NCBI RefSeq assembly: GCF_045055655.1
Contig: NZ_JBANFI010000003.1
Location: 186,001-250,000, forward strand
Reading direction: 5' to 3'
DNA: 64,000 bases
From: Marinospirillum alkalitolerans
GTDB taxonomy: Bacteria; Pseudomonadota; Gammaproteobacteria; Pseudomonadales; Halomonadaceae
Of this stretch, positions 44,886-53,306 are shown one piece after another. Position numbers and translations under genes: made by a program. Position 1 is the stretch's first letter. Every line of letters begins with the position of its first letter. A model generated the notes under the pieces. That model saw only the letters and a program-made list of their open reading frames with translations. It did no database searches and had not been told where the DNA came from.

Positions 44886-45335
44886 TTACTCAGCCACAAC
44901 CGCCACTTTTAACACAGCTTCAACTTCAGCGTGCAGGTGAACCACGATATCGAATTCACCAATGTTACGCAGAGGGCCTTCTGGCAGACGCACTTCGCTC
45001 TTCTCCAGCGCAACGCCTGCAGCAGTAGCAGCTTCAGCCAGATCACGTGCACCGATCGAACCAAACAGCTTGCCTTCGTCACCGGCTTTAGAAGCAATAG
45101 TGACACGCTCCAGGGCTTCCAGTTGTGCCAGACGTGCTTGTGCCTGAGCCAGACGCTCTGCAGAAGCTGCTTCCAGCTCAGCGCGACGCTGCTGGAACAT
45201 TTCACGGTTTGCTTCAGTCGCAGGAACAGCTTTACCTTGTGGGATCAGGTAGTTACGGCCATAGCCGCTCTTGACGTTGACTTCATCACCCAGTGCACCG
45301 AGCTTACCGATTTTTTCTAACAGAATAACTTGCAT
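44886..45335 (-). CDS. rplI: 50S ribosomal protein L9
   Basis: A 149-residue protein, the same length as E. coli L9. It starts MQVILLEKIGKLG with GYGRNYLIPQGKA in the N-terminal rRNA-binding domain, then a long connecting helix and the C-terminal domain ending VVHLHAEVEAVLKV. GAGGAT precedes ATG 45335. It follows DUF2232 by 19 bases. Confidence 0.98.
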   Translation of the reverse strand: MQVILLEKIGKLGALGDEVNVKSGYGRNYLIPQGKAVPATEANREMFQQRRAELEAASAERLAQAQARLAQLEALERVTIASKAGDEGKLFGSIGARDLAEAATAAGVALEKSEVRLPEGPLRNIGEFDIVVHLHAEVEAVLKVAVVAE

Positions 45336-45354
45336 GTTTTTATCCTCAAAGACG

Positions 45355-46239
45355 TTAGGCTTCTCCACTGCCATCAGATGGCGGTGGTGGAGGTGCCAGT
45401 CGGCTGCGGAAATCGAGCAGACTGTCCGCCATAGCGATACCTACTAAAAGTAGGATGATATAAGGTTGAGCAAACAACATCAGCAGATATAACAGGCCCA
45501 ACCAAAAGCTGTTATAACCTTGAATCCTGACTACACCATGAATCAGCGCAAATGCAGCAATGATCAGCGGCAAGGGAATCAATGGCAACAGAGGCAGTAA
45601 GCCCTGCCAACCACTCCACAATACCAGCAAGAACACCACCAGCAGCAAGCCATACCAAGCCGGTAGGCGCAATGACTGGAACTCCAGTGCAAAGCCCTGT
45701 GGATGATAGAGCTGTGCTTGCCACCAACGGCCCAGCATTAAACTGAGCAGGGCGGTTAAAACCTGAAGCGTGGTAATCATGCCATTTAAAAGCTGGCTAA
45801 AAACCTGCAATAACTGGCTGTGCTGATCCGCTTCAAAACCCAGGGATTCAAAATGGGGGTTGCTGGCGAGCAAAAGATCAAAAAGCTCCTGCTCTAGCTC
45901 TTGTGGAATCCACGAAAAGCTTAAGGCCATCACCACGCCACATCCCAACCCAGCATAAAGGGGATAGACCCAATTCTGCTGCTGCTTAAGCAACTCAGCA
46001 AAAATGATGGCCATCGCCACAACAGTGAGAACGCTGGGATCACCTGAGAAAAAATAAATCAGGCCTGGTAGGAAAGCGGCTGCCGCAACAGGCCAGGCAT
46101 CGCGCTTTTCCATACGCAACCAGACCAGCGCCACCACGGCGGCACTGATCAGGTGCAAGAAGGGAATCAATGCTGTGACCGCAGCCACCGCCATAGCTTT
46201 AGTGCGACTTTGCATCACAAACTCAGCTAAAAAGCGCAT
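45355..46239 (-). CDS. DUF2232-like (YybS-type) membrane protein
   Basis: A 294-residue protein with about eight hydrophobic segments and a proline-rich C-terminal tail. A membrane protein of this type sits between rpsR and rplI in many gammaproteobacteria; function is unknown. GGGAG precedes ATG 46239. It lies 34 bp after rpsR and is probably cotranscribed. Confidence 0.82.
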   Translation of the reverse strand: MRFLAEFVMQSRTKAMAVAAVTALIPFLHLISAAVVALVWLRMEKRDAWPVAAAAFLPGLIYFFSGDPSVLTVVAMAIIFAELLKQQQNWVYPLYAGLGCGVVMALSFSWIPQELEQELFDLLLASNPHFESLGFEADQHSQLLQVFSQLLNGMITTLQVLTALLSLMLGRWWQAQLYHPQGFALEFQSLRLPAWYGLLLVVFLLVLWSGWQGLLPLLPLIPLPLIIAAFALIHGVVRIQGYNSFWLGLLYLLMLFAQPYIILLLVGIAMADSLLDFRSRLAPPPPPSDGSGEA

Positions 46240-46273
46240 CGCGACTCCCGACTAGATGGTGCAGGTAGAGTGC

Positions 46274-46504
46274 TTAGTTATCGTGGCTATCGCTGAAAGG
46301 CAGCAGAGCCAGGAAACGTGCACGCTTGATTGCTGTAGACAGCTGACGCTGATACTTAGCTTTTGTTCCAGTGATACGGCTAGGAACGATTTTGCCAGTT
46401 TCAGTGATGTAGCCTTTCAGCAGGTCCAAATCTTTATAATCGATTTGCTTGATGCCTTCAGCGGTGAAACGGCAGAATTTACGGCGACGAAAGAAACGAG
46501 CCAT
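46274..46504 (-). CDS. rpsR: 30S ribosomal protein S18
   Basis: A 76-residue protein starting MARFFRRRKFCRF and containing IDYKDLDLLKGYI and PSRITGTKAKYQRQL, which is S18. It binds S6 as a heterodimer in the platform. AGGAGAAG precedes the ATG. It follows rpsF by 23 bases. Confidence 0.99.
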   Translation of the reverse strand: MARFFRRRKFCRFTAEGIKQIDYKDLDLLKGYITETGKIVPSRITGTKAKYQRQLSTAIKRARFLALLPFSDSHDN

Positions 46505-46527
46505 GGGACTTCTCCTGGTAGATGAAT

Positions 46528-46917
46528 TTATTCAGCGTCTTCTTGTTCAACGTTCTCATCGCTGCCTTGAGCATCCTCACGGCGACGATCTTCACGCGAT
46601 TCGGTCGCCTTCATTGGAGAAGGCTCAGTCACTGCTTCGTTCATACGAACGATCAGGTTGCGAATCACGGCATCGTTGTAACGGAAGATTTCTTCCAGTT
46701 CAGTGACCACAGACTCAGGGCACTCTAGGTTCATCAGAACATAGTGAGCTTTAGTGATCTTGTCGATAGGGTAAGCCAGGTGACGACGACCCCAGTCTTC
46801 CATACGGTGCACTTGGCCTTGGGCTTCAGTGACCAGAGTGGTGTAACGCTCGATCATCGCAGGAACTTGCTCGCTCTGATCAGGGTGAACCATGAAAACA
46901 ATTTCATAATGACGCAT
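46528..46917 (-). CDS. rpsF: 30S ribosomal protein S6
   Basis: A 129-residue protein with MRHYEIVFMVHPDQSEQ, WGRRHLAYPIDK and FRYNDAVIRNLIVR, plus an acidic C-terminal tail (SDENVEQEDAE) like enteric S6, where such tails receive glutamates from RimK. ATG 46917 follows TAAGGAG. It is first in the operon with S18. Confidence 0.99.
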   Translation of the reverse strand: MRHYEIVFMVHPDQSEQVPAMIERYTTLVTEAQGQVHRMEDWGRRHLAYPIDKITKAHYVLMNLECPESVVTELEEIFRYNDAVIRNLIVRMNEAVTEPSPMKATESREDRRREDAQGSDENVEQEDAE

Positions 46918-47050
46918 TGAATGCTCCTTACGGTTTAACAGCTTTTTGTCTGCTTGAAATAAGAACAGCAAAAAGCAAGGAGGAAACGGAATTAAAGCGC
47001 AGAGGACACTTTAAACCTGACACCGCTTTCCGACTACTTTCAGGCAAGGC
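46918..47050 (-). promoter_or_regulatory. rpsF leader, candidate S6:S18 autoregulatory structure
   Basis: The leader is about 130 nt, long for a plain ribosome site. GGAAAGCG and CGCT(TTAA)TTCC can pair around an inner AGG/CCT stem. Known S6:S18 binding leaders mimic the 16S rRNA site; the match here is only structural and was judged by eye. Confidence 0.35.
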
Positions 47051-47055
47051 GAAAG

Positions 47056-47084
47056 ATTCTACTCTGCACAGGCTCCAGAAGCAA
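47056..47084 (-). promoter_or_regulatory. Probable sigma-70 promoter of the rpsF operon
   Basis: On the minus strand TTGCTT (47079-47084) and TAGAAT (47056-47061) are spaced by exactly 17 bp. The -35 lies directly beside the rlmB stop at 47087. Confidence 0.7.
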
Positions 47085-47086
47085 CC

Positions 47087-47902
47087 TCAGCGCTCCAAAC
47101 GCTGGCGCACAGCTTCATAAAGCGCGACGCCTGCCGCAACAGAAACGTTCAGGCTAGAGACATCACCCGCCATAGGTAAGCGCACCAGCTGATCGCACTG
47201 CTCGCGGGTTAAACGTCGCATTCCCTTACCCTCAGCGCCCATCACCAAAGCCGTCGAGCGAGTTAAATCTGCCTGATAAATCAAGCCGTCAGCTTCACCG
47301 GCTGTCCCCACTACCCAAACGCCATAATCTTGCAAGGTTCTCAAGGCACGCGCCAGATTGGTCACCTGAATCAGCGGTAAGATTTCAGCTGCTCCGGAGG
47401 CGACCTTGCGTGCCGCCGCATTCAGGCTTGCGGCACGATCCTTAGGCGTGATAATCGCTTGCACGCCAGCGGCTTCTGCCGTTCTCAAGCAGGCCCCAAG
47501 ATTATGTGGATCGGTGACGCCATCCAGCACCAGAAACAAGCCCGCCGCACTCATCCCTTCCAGCAGCGCCTCCAGATCGGCCTCACTGCCTGGTTGACGC
47601 GGCTTGGCCCAAGCCACAACACCCTGATGCTGCTCATCCGCCTGCGCATCCAAATCAGCACGCCCCATTTTCTGCACCAGTACACCCTGCTGCTGCGCTA
47701 GATTGAGTAACGCCTGCATACGCTGATCAGCCCGCTCCTCCTGCACTTGCAAACTGATCACCGCCTGTGGGCGATGTTTCAATACACTGGTCACAGCATG
47801 AAAACCAACGAGCTTAACTTGATCAGCACCAGCCTCGACTGACGGCTTCTTGGTGCGTTTTGCCACTGGATGGCGCTTGGATACAGGTCGGGATGCACTC
47901 AC
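47087..47902 (-). CDS. rlmB: 23S rRNA (guanosine-2'-O-)-methyltransferase
   Basis: A SpoU-family methyltransferase (271 residues from GTG 47902; TTG 47908 is an alternative). The N-terminal about 30 residues are basic. The L30e-like domain is followed by the SPOUT domain with VLDGVTDPHNLGACLRTAEA, VMGAEGKGM and SSLNVSVAAGVALYE. It methylates G2251 of 23S rRNA. It is downstream of rnr, as in E. coli, but a terminator hairpin lies between. Confidence 0.95.
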   Translation of the reverse strand: MSASRPVSKRHPVAKRTKKPSVEAGADQVKLVGFHAVTSVLKHRPQAVISLQVQEERADQRMQALLNLAQQQGVLVQKMGRADLDAQADEQHQGVVAWAKPRQPGSEADLEALLEGMSAAGLFLVLDGVTDPHNLGACLRTAEAAGVQAIITPKDRAASLNAAARKVASGAAEILPLIQVTNLARALRTLQDYGVWVVGTAGEADGLIYQADLTRSTALVMGAEGKGMRRLTREQCDQLVRLPMAGDVSSLNVSVAAGVALYEAVRQRLER

Positions 47903-47947
47903 ACTCAACTCTCTTCTTGGTCAAACAAGGGACGCAATAAAATAAAG

Positions 47948-47973
47948 AAAACGGCTTGCAGGCAAGCCGTTTT
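47948..47973 (-). terminator. Terminator between rnr and rlmB
   Basis: A perfect 12-bp inverted repeat AAAACGGCTTGC/GCAAGCCGTTTT with a 2-nt spacer (four-base loop if the inner pairs open). On the minus strand it ends in TTTTCTTTATTTT. rlmB then needs read-through or an internal promoter. Confidence 0.85.
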
Positions 47974-47999
47974 GAATACCACTTTCACACAACGCTAGC

Positions 48000-50705
48000 C
48001 TATTTCTTCTTTTTCACTGCCTTTTTGGCTGACTTCTCTTTGGTCTTAGTTTTCACCTTCTCTTTTGACTTCTCTTTTTTCTTGCCTTTGGCTTTTTTGA
48101 CCTTGTCTTTTTTCGGCTTTTTCACCTTGGCATCAGGCAAAGCATCCGCCACCTTCTCCTTTTTCTTGACTGGCTGTGGCGCCTGCTCGTCTTGAGTCAG
48201 CCCTTGTTGCTCAGTCACTTGAGGTTCAGCGACCTTCACTGGTGCTGCAACACGCTTTCTGGGTTGACGTAAAGGCGCAGCAGTGGCTTCAGCAGCCTCA
48301 GCTTGGGCCTCAACAACCACGGGCTTGATCGCTCGGGCAGCCGGTTTTTTGCGTGAGGCAGGGGGGCTGGCTCGACCCCGAGAGGTGGCAGGCTGACGAG
48401 CAGCTGGACGCGCTGTTTTGGTCGCCGGTGCTTTTTTTGTACGTCGCTTATTACCGTCATTTAAAGCTTCTGTCAGGTCAAAATCGATCTTGCGATCATC
48501 AAGATTGACTCGCGAGACCAGCACCTCAACAGCATCACCTAAACGCCAAACGCGCCCCGTCCGCTCACCCTTTAAGCGCTGTTTTTCTGGCTCAAAATGA
48601 TAGTAGTCACTCGGCAGCGCACTAATATGCACCAGACCTTCGACATAAAACTCATCCAGCTCAATAAACAGACCAAAGCCGACGACCGAGGTGATATGAC
48701 CATTAAAAACCTCACCAACATGCTCAGCCAAGAACTCACATTTGAGCCAATCCATCACATCGCGCACAGCTTCATCTGCGCGACGTTCAGCCATAGAGCA
48801 GTGCTCACCAAGCTCCACCATCTGTTGCGGTGTATAGGGGAGCCACTTTTCAAGCCGCTCCACTGGCTGACCTTCAACACGCAGCACTTGATGGCTGGCA
48901 CGGTCACTGCGAATCAAGCCACGCAATGCACGATGGACCAGCAAATCAGGGTAACGCCGAATGGGTGAAGTAAAATGGGCATAGGCCGGATAAGACAGAC
49001 CAAAGTGACCAAGATTCTCAGGTGAGTAGACCGCCTGCTGCATGGATCTCAGCATCATGGTTTGAATCACGGCCGCATCAGCCCGATCTCGAATCTGCGC
49101 AAAAAGTGCTTGGTAGTCCTCAGGCGTGGGCTTATCCCCACCGCCAAGCGTGATGCCCAGCTCACCCAAAAAGGCGCGTAAGGTTTCTAAACGCTCGGTT
49201 TTCGGCCCTTCATGCACACGATACAAACCAGCCAACTGATGCTTCTCTAAAAAACGCGCTGTCGCCACGTTGGCGCACAACATGCATTCTTCAATGATCT
49301 TATGAGCATCATTGCGTACCACAGGCACAATGCGCTCGATCTTCTGATCAGCACTAAAGATAATCCGAGTTTCGCGGGTTTCAAAATCTATCGCACCCCG
49401 CTCATCACGCGCCTGACGCAGCAGACGATAAAGCTGCTCCAGATCCTGCAAGGGCTTGACCAGCTGAGGCTGAGATTGCGCCAAGGCTTGTGCGGCCTCA
49501 CTATCAGGCTCCTGCAACAAGGCACCAACCTGGGTATAAGTCAGACGCGCCTTGGAGTTCATCACGCCTTCATAGAAGCGGTAACGCGTCAGCTGCCCCT
49601 TGGCACTGATATTCATCTCACACACCATACACAGGCGATCAACCTGCGGGTTCAGCGAGCACAGGCCATTCGAAAGCGCCTCAGGTAACATAGGGATCAC
49701 TCGACCCGGGAAGTAAACCGAAGTCGCACGCTGGCGCGCCTCATGATCCAAAGGTGAATCCACCGGCACATAGTGGGAGACATCAGCGATCGCAACCCAC
49801 AGCTTCCACCCACCCCGCGAGGCTGGGCGGCAATAGACGGCATCATCAAAGTCTTTTGCATCTTCACCATCGATCGTGACGAAAGGCAGATCGCGCACAT
49901 CGACACGCAAAAGCTTATCTTCTTCTTTGACCTCTGCACCGAGCTGCTGCGCTTGCTCCTGTACCGCTTGCGGCCATTCAAAGGGCAGGTTATAGCTGCG
50001 CAGAGCGACTTCGATCTCCATTCCAGCCGCCATAAAATCGCCCAAGACTTCGCTGATCCGGCCCGTGACCATGCGCTTCGGCGCTGGGTGCTCAAGGATC
50101 TCCACCTGCACCATCTCACCCTCACGCGCGCCACCAAGATGCTCAGGCGGAATCAAGACAGGATGTTGAATACTGGGGTTTTCAGGTTGCACAACCGCAA
50201 AGCCACCCGGCTGGTAAGTCAGGCGTCCTACAAGGCGCTCAACACCTCGCTGGATAATCTCGACGATGACCGCCTCTTTACGACCGCGCTGATCTTTTCC
50301 AACCTCACGCGCCAGTACGATATCGCCATGCCAAACCTTGGCGAGTTGTTTGTTATGGAGAAAATAATCTCCACCACCTTGCTCGGGAATCAGAAAACCA
50401 AAACCATCTTTATGCGCCTGAACGCGGCCTTTGATCAAATCCAGCTTATCAATCAAAGCATAAGCACGACGCCGATTCGCTAAGAGCTGACCATCTCTTT
50501 CCATTGCGATCAAGCGACGACGCAAGGCCTCTATTGAGTCTTCATGGGTCATACCATAAGCACGACACAACTGCTCATGGGTCATCGGACGACCTGCCTC
50601 CGCAAGGCAGGCTAAAATATATTCACGGCTGGGTACGGGGGAGGCATACTGCTGCGCTTCTCTTTGCGCCAGTGGATCATGATCGAGCGACCAAGTGCTT
50701 GCCAT
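48000..50705 (-). CDS. rnr: Ribonuclease R with long lysine/alanine-rich tail
   Basis: A 901-residue 3'-5' exoribonuclease. The N-terminal HTH-like region is followed by cold-shock domains (GFGFLIPEQGGGDYFLHN), the RNB catalytic domain (FVTIDGEDAKDFDDAVY, with the metal-binding aspartates) and an S1 domain (about 655-740). The last about 155 residues are low complexity, dominated by Lys, Ala, Pro, Arg and Glu. E. coli RNase R has 813 residues and a shorter basic tail. GGAAG precedes ATG 50705. It degrades structured RNA and aids ribosome quality control. Confidence 0.96.
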   Translation of the reverse strand: MASTWSLDHDPLAQREAQQYASPVPSREYILACLAEAGRPMTHEQLCRAYGMTHEDSIEALRRRLIAMERDGQLLANRRRAYALIDKLDLIKGRVQAHKDGFGFLIPEQGGGDYFLHNKQLAKVWHGDIVLAREVGKDQRGRKEAVIVEIIQRGVERLVGRLTYQPGGFAVVQPENPSIQHPVLIPPEHLGGAREGEMVQVEILEHPAPKRMVTGRISEVLGDFMAAGMEIEVALRSYNLPFEWPQAVQEQAQQLGAEVKEEDKLLRVDVRDLPFVTIDGEDAKDFDDAVYCRPASRGGWKLWVAIADVSHYVPVDSPLDHEARQRATSVYFPGRVIPMLPEALSNGLCSLNPQVDRLCMVCEMNISAKGQLTRYRFYEGVMNSKARLTYTQVGALLQEPDSEAAQALAQSQPQLVKPLQDLEQLYRLLRQARDERGAIDFETRETRIIFSADQKIERIVPVVRNDAHKIIEECMLCANVATARFLEKHQLAGLYRVHEGPKTERLETLRAFLGELGITLGGGDKPTPEDYQALFAQIRDRADAAVIQTMMLRSMQQAVYSPENLGHFGLSYPAYAHFTSPIRRYPDLLVHRALRGLIRSDRASHQVLRVEGQPVERLEKWLPYTPQQMVELGEHCSMAERRADEAVRDVMDWLKCEFLAEHVGEVFNGHITSVVGFGLFIELDEFYVEGLVHISALPSDYYHFEPEKQRLKGERTGRVWRLGDAVEVLVSRVNLDDRKIDFDLTEALNDGNKRRTKKAPATKTARPAARQPATSRGRASPPASRKKPAARAIKPVVVEAQAEAAEATAAPLRQPRKRVAAPVKVAEPQVTEQQGLTQDEQAPQPVKKKEKVADALPDAKVKKPKKDKVKKAKGKKKEKSKEKVKTKTKEKSAKKAVKKKK

Positions 50706-50861
50706 ATAAGTCTTCCTTTCTCTTTCTTTTAGTCATGCATTTGACTCAGTTTAGCACTTAATCTGAGCCAATAGGCTGTTTACTTCTTGCCTGAAATGAA
50801 CGCTGTGTACCCGCCTAAAAAGAGCTGAACAGGGGTTCTGAGCCTGCAGCCATAAAAAAGC

Positions 50862-50889
50862 TTGCAAGCAAAACAAAAACCTGTAGAAT
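50862..50889 (+). promoter_or_regulatory. Promoter of the tRNA-Leu pair
   Basis: TTGCAA at 50862-50867 and TAGAAT at 50884-50889 are 16 bp apart, followed by a GC-rich discriminator (CGCCTCCG), as is typical of stringently controlled stable-RNA promoters. Confidence 0.7.
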
Positions 50890-50905
50890 ACGCCTCCGTT
50901 GGGAT

Positions 50906-50992
50906 GCCCAGATGGCGGAATTGGTAGACGCGCTGGTTTCAGGTATCAGTGGCCGAAAGGTCGTGGAAGTTCGAGTCTTCTTCTGGGCACCA
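50906..50992 (+). tRNA. tRNA-Leu (anticodon CAG), copy 1
   Basis: An 87-nt class II tRNA with encoded CCA. The acceptor GCCCAGA pairs with TCTGGGC. The anticodon stem CTGGT/ATCAG encloses TTCAGGT, so the anticodon is CAG and the codon read is CUG. A variable arm GTGGCCGAAAGGTCGTG-like and T-loop TTCGAGT are present. Confidence 0.97.
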
Positions 50993-51034
50993 TCTCAACC
51001 TTCTCTTTGTTGTATCGATGTTTCTTTTGTAAGT

Positions 51035-51121
51035 GCCCAGATGGCGGAATTGGTAGACGCGCTGGTTTCAGGTATCAGTGGCCGAAAGGTCGTGGAAGTT
51101 CGAGTCTTCTTCTGGGCACCA
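51035..51121 (+). tRNA. tRNA-Leu (anticodon CAG), copy 2
   Basis: Identical over all 87 nt to copy 1, 42 bp downstream, without a promoter of its own in the spacer; the two are probably processed from one transcript. The tandem likely reflects heavy CUG use. Confidence 0.97.
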
Positions 51122-51189
51122 CTTACATCTCTTGCTTTAACCCCTCTCTTCTTCTCCCTTCTTTTATTATTTTTATTCTGATGCCCAAC

Positions 51190-51265
51190 ATCAGTTAGTT
51201 TCTTAATCAGTTAGTTTCTTATCAGCCTGCTTTTATCTTGCGATACGCTGGTTTGCGCTGGTTTC
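51190..51265. repeat. Small tandem duplications after the tRNA genes
   Basis: ATCAGTTAGTTTCTTA is perfectly duplicated at 51190-51205 and 51206-51221. A second pair, ACGCTGGTTT/GCGCTGGTTT (51245-51254, 51255-51264), echoes the tRNA anticodon arm; GCGCTGGTTTC at 51255-51265 is identical to part of the tRNA. The 250-bp gap 51122-51372 has no gene. Confidence 0.8.
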
Positions 51266-51372
51266 CTCGCTAAGTGTCTATCACGACCGCACCAACATGG
51301 CTATACCAAGCCAATCTGCGCCCTGATACAGACCAAAGCGCAGATTGATATCAACACAAGCCCTTATTTACG

Positions 51373-51690
51373 CTAAGAATGAGCCAGCTTGAGGCCCACA
51401 ATACCGATACAGATCAATCCTAAGCTGATCAACTTTAGCGGACTGACAGCCTCAGAAAAAAGAAAAACACCAAGCAACGCCGTGCCTAACGCCCCTATGC
51501 CAACCCAGATCGCATAGGCGGTGCCGACCGGCAGGTGTTTCAGCGCGACCCCTAGCAGCACAAAGCTAACAATCAGCGCCAGTAGCGTTGCTACACTGGG
51601 CCAAAAACGCGTCAACCCATCACTATATTTCAATCCTATCGCCCAGCCGATTTCCAACAAACCAGCAACAAACAGAATGAACCAGCTCAT
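51373..51690 (-). CDS. gdx: Guanidinium exporter of the SMR family
   Basis: A 105-residue, four-helix small multidrug resistance protein of the SugE/Gdx subgroup: the essential glutamate is in GLLEIGWAIGLKYSDG, followed by LPVGTAYAIWVGIGALG. Members export guanidinium in exchange for protons as dual-topology dimers. ATG 51690 is chosen over GTG 51696, because GAGGTGAG lies upstream at proper distance. A guanidine-II riboswitch precedes it, which supports the substrate assignment. Confidence 0.95.
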   Translation of the reverse strand: MSWFILFVAGLLEIGWAIGLKYSDGLTRFWPSVATLLALIVSFVLLGVALKHLPVGTAYAIWVGIGALGTALLGVFLFSEAVSPLKLISLGLICIGIVGLKLAHS

Positions 51691-51691
51691 A

Positions 51692-51753
51692 CTCACCTCA
51701 CAAGAGTCATGGGGTCGTCCCCGGTTTCAATTGAGAGGTGAGGTCGTCCTCAC
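51692..51753 (-). ncRNA. Guanidine-II (mini-ykkC) riboswitch controlling gdx
   Basis: On the minus strand two short hairpins each have an ACGA loop: GTGAGG-ACGA-CCTCAC (51738-51753) and GGGG-ACGA-CCCC (51711-51722), with a 15-nt linker. Twin ACGR-loop hairpins before a gdx gene are the hallmark of this class. CTCACCTC from the first hairpin region (genome 51735-51742) is complementary over 8 nt to the Shine-Dalgarno GAGGTGAG (51692-51699), giving a translational switch model. Confidence 0.92.
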
Positions 51754-51796
51754 TTCAGACATTTCTGGCAAGCTGTTGAGCCTGACCGGGCTTTCG

Positions 51797-53227
51797 CTAA
51801 CGCCCTTCACCACCATCCATCAGCGGACTTTCTGGCTGCAATAAGTCGAGAATCTGCCCTTGCTTAGGTGCGCACGCCTGAGTGATTGGTGCCAGAGCCT
51901 CAATCAAGGCCTGCTGACTTTCTTCCTCACCATGCACCAGCAGCAGGGTAGGCCGCTTCTCAAAATGCTGATACCAGTCGATCAAACCTTGCTGATCGGC
52001 ATGGGCAGAGAAACCATTAATCGTATGCACCCGCGCGGCAACCTGAATTTCTTCTCCCCAGAGTTTGATTCGATCCAGCCCCTCAACCAGTTTCCGCCCA
52101 AGGGTGTTGCGCGCCTGAAAACCGACAAACACCAGATGCCCGCCCGGTCTCCACACATGGTTTTTCAAGTGGTGGCGTATCCGTCCACCTTCACACATGC
52201 CACTACCGGCGATAATGATCGCACCTGACTTCACTTGATTCAAGGCAACCGACTCTTCGGTGGAGCGCGTGATCTTCAAATTTGGCAGCAGATCACGGTA
52301 CTGGTGCGCCGACCAGAGGGCCTTGGCCTCATCATCATAGAGCTGGCTGAATTCGGCATAGACCTCGGTGGCTTCGATCGCCATCGGACTATCGAGATAA
52401 ATATCCCAGTGCGCCATACCCCAAGCTTGGTAATTTTGCGCAAAAAGATAAAGCAGTTCTTGGGTGCGTCCAACCGCAAAAGCCGGAATTAACACATTCC
52501 CGCCTGTCTGGCGCGCCTGATCCAGCACTTCGGCCATTTCGGCAAAGCTTGCCTCCCAGCTGCGGTGACAACGGCCACCGTAGGTGCTTTCCATCAACAC
52601 CACATCTGCATGGTTCAAATAGGTGGGATTGCGCAAAATCGGCGCACCGGCATGACCTAAATCGCCAGTGAAGACCACACGCCGCTGCTCACCGCCCTCC
52701 TGCAAATCCAGCTGCACAATCGCCGAACCCAGAATATGCCCAGCATCAAAGAGTGTCACCACAACACCCTCAGCCACCTTCAAGGGCTCGCCATAATCCA
52801 GACCACGAAAATGCTGTAGCGCCTTTTCGGCATCTTCTGTGACATAGAGCGGCTCCACCAAGGGCAGCCCTTTGCGCTCACGCTTACGGTTCTGAGTGAC
52901 GGCATCCCGCTCGTGAATATGGGCCGCATCTAAAAACATAATGCGACACATGGCCTGACAAGCACGATGCGTATAGATCTTGCCCTTGAATCCCTGCTTG
53001 ATCAGCAAGGGAATACGGCCCGAATGATCAAGGTGGGAATGACTGAGGATCACGGCATCCAGCTGTGCCGGATCAAAGGGAAAGGCTTCGGCATTGGCCT
53101 CGGTTTCACGGGCCTTGCCACCCCCTTGCATCAAACCACAATCCAGCAAAATCTGCTGACGGCCAACCTGAAGAAGGTGGCATGAACCTGTCACTTCTTG
53201 CGCAGCACCCAGAAACTTGATCTGCAT
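51797..53227 (-). CDS. Beta-CASP metallo-beta-lactamase-fold ribonuclease-like protein
   Basis: A 476-residue protein of the CPSF/Int11-like RNA-processing group. Metal motif SHSHLDHSGRIP (about 60-71), a second histidine in FDAGHILGSAI, VFTGDLGH, the beta-CASP insert with GSGMCEGGRIRHH, and a late INGFSAHADQQGL. It is likely a soluble RNase; substrates are unknown in bacteria. ATG 53227 follows GAGGTAAGG. It ends about 45 bp before the gdx riboswitch, on the same strand. Confidence 0.93.
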   Translation of the reverse strand: MQIKFLGAAQEVTGSCHLLQVGRQQILLDCGLMQGGGKARETEANAEAFPFDPAQLDAVILSHSHLDHSGRIPLLIKQGFKGKIYTHRACQAMCRIMFLDAAHIHERDAVTQNRKRERKGLPLVEPLYVTEDAEKALQHFRGLDYGEPLKVAEGVVVTLFDAGHILGSAIVQLDLQEGGEQRRVVFTGDLGHAGAPILRNPTYLNHADVVLMESTYGGRCHRSWEASFAEMAEVLDQARQTGGNVLIPAFAVGRTQELLYLFAQNYQAWGMAHWDIYLDSPMAIEATEVYAEFSQLYDDEAKALWSAHQYRDLLPNLKITRSTEESVALNQVKSGAIIIAGSGMCEGGRIRHHLKNHVWRPGGHLVFVGFQARNTLGRKLVEGLDRIKLWGEEIQVAARVHTINGFSAHADQQGLIDWYQHFEKRPTLLLVHGEEESQQALIEALAPITQACAPKQGQILDLLQPESPLMDGGEGR

Positions 53228-53306
53228 CCTTACCTCTAAGATTTACGATAGTTTACAATCAGAGCTAGATTGACTAGCCTTCGTAACTTTATTCTTTGGT
53301 ATCCCT

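Noticed and set aside
49773..50483. A 236-codon frame antisense to rnr
   Set aside because: It lies wholly inside the strongly supported RNase R gene, has no ribosome site and arises from codon bias on the other strand.
50912..51181. A second frame through the tRNA genes encoding MAELVDALVSGISG twice
   Set aside because: Same cause: translated tRNA sequence, no ribosome site.
50899..51198. A 99-residue frame with a perfectly repeated segment rich in Gly/Arg
   Set aside because: The repeat is simply the two identical tRNA-Leu genes read as protein; this is a classic spurious ORF.
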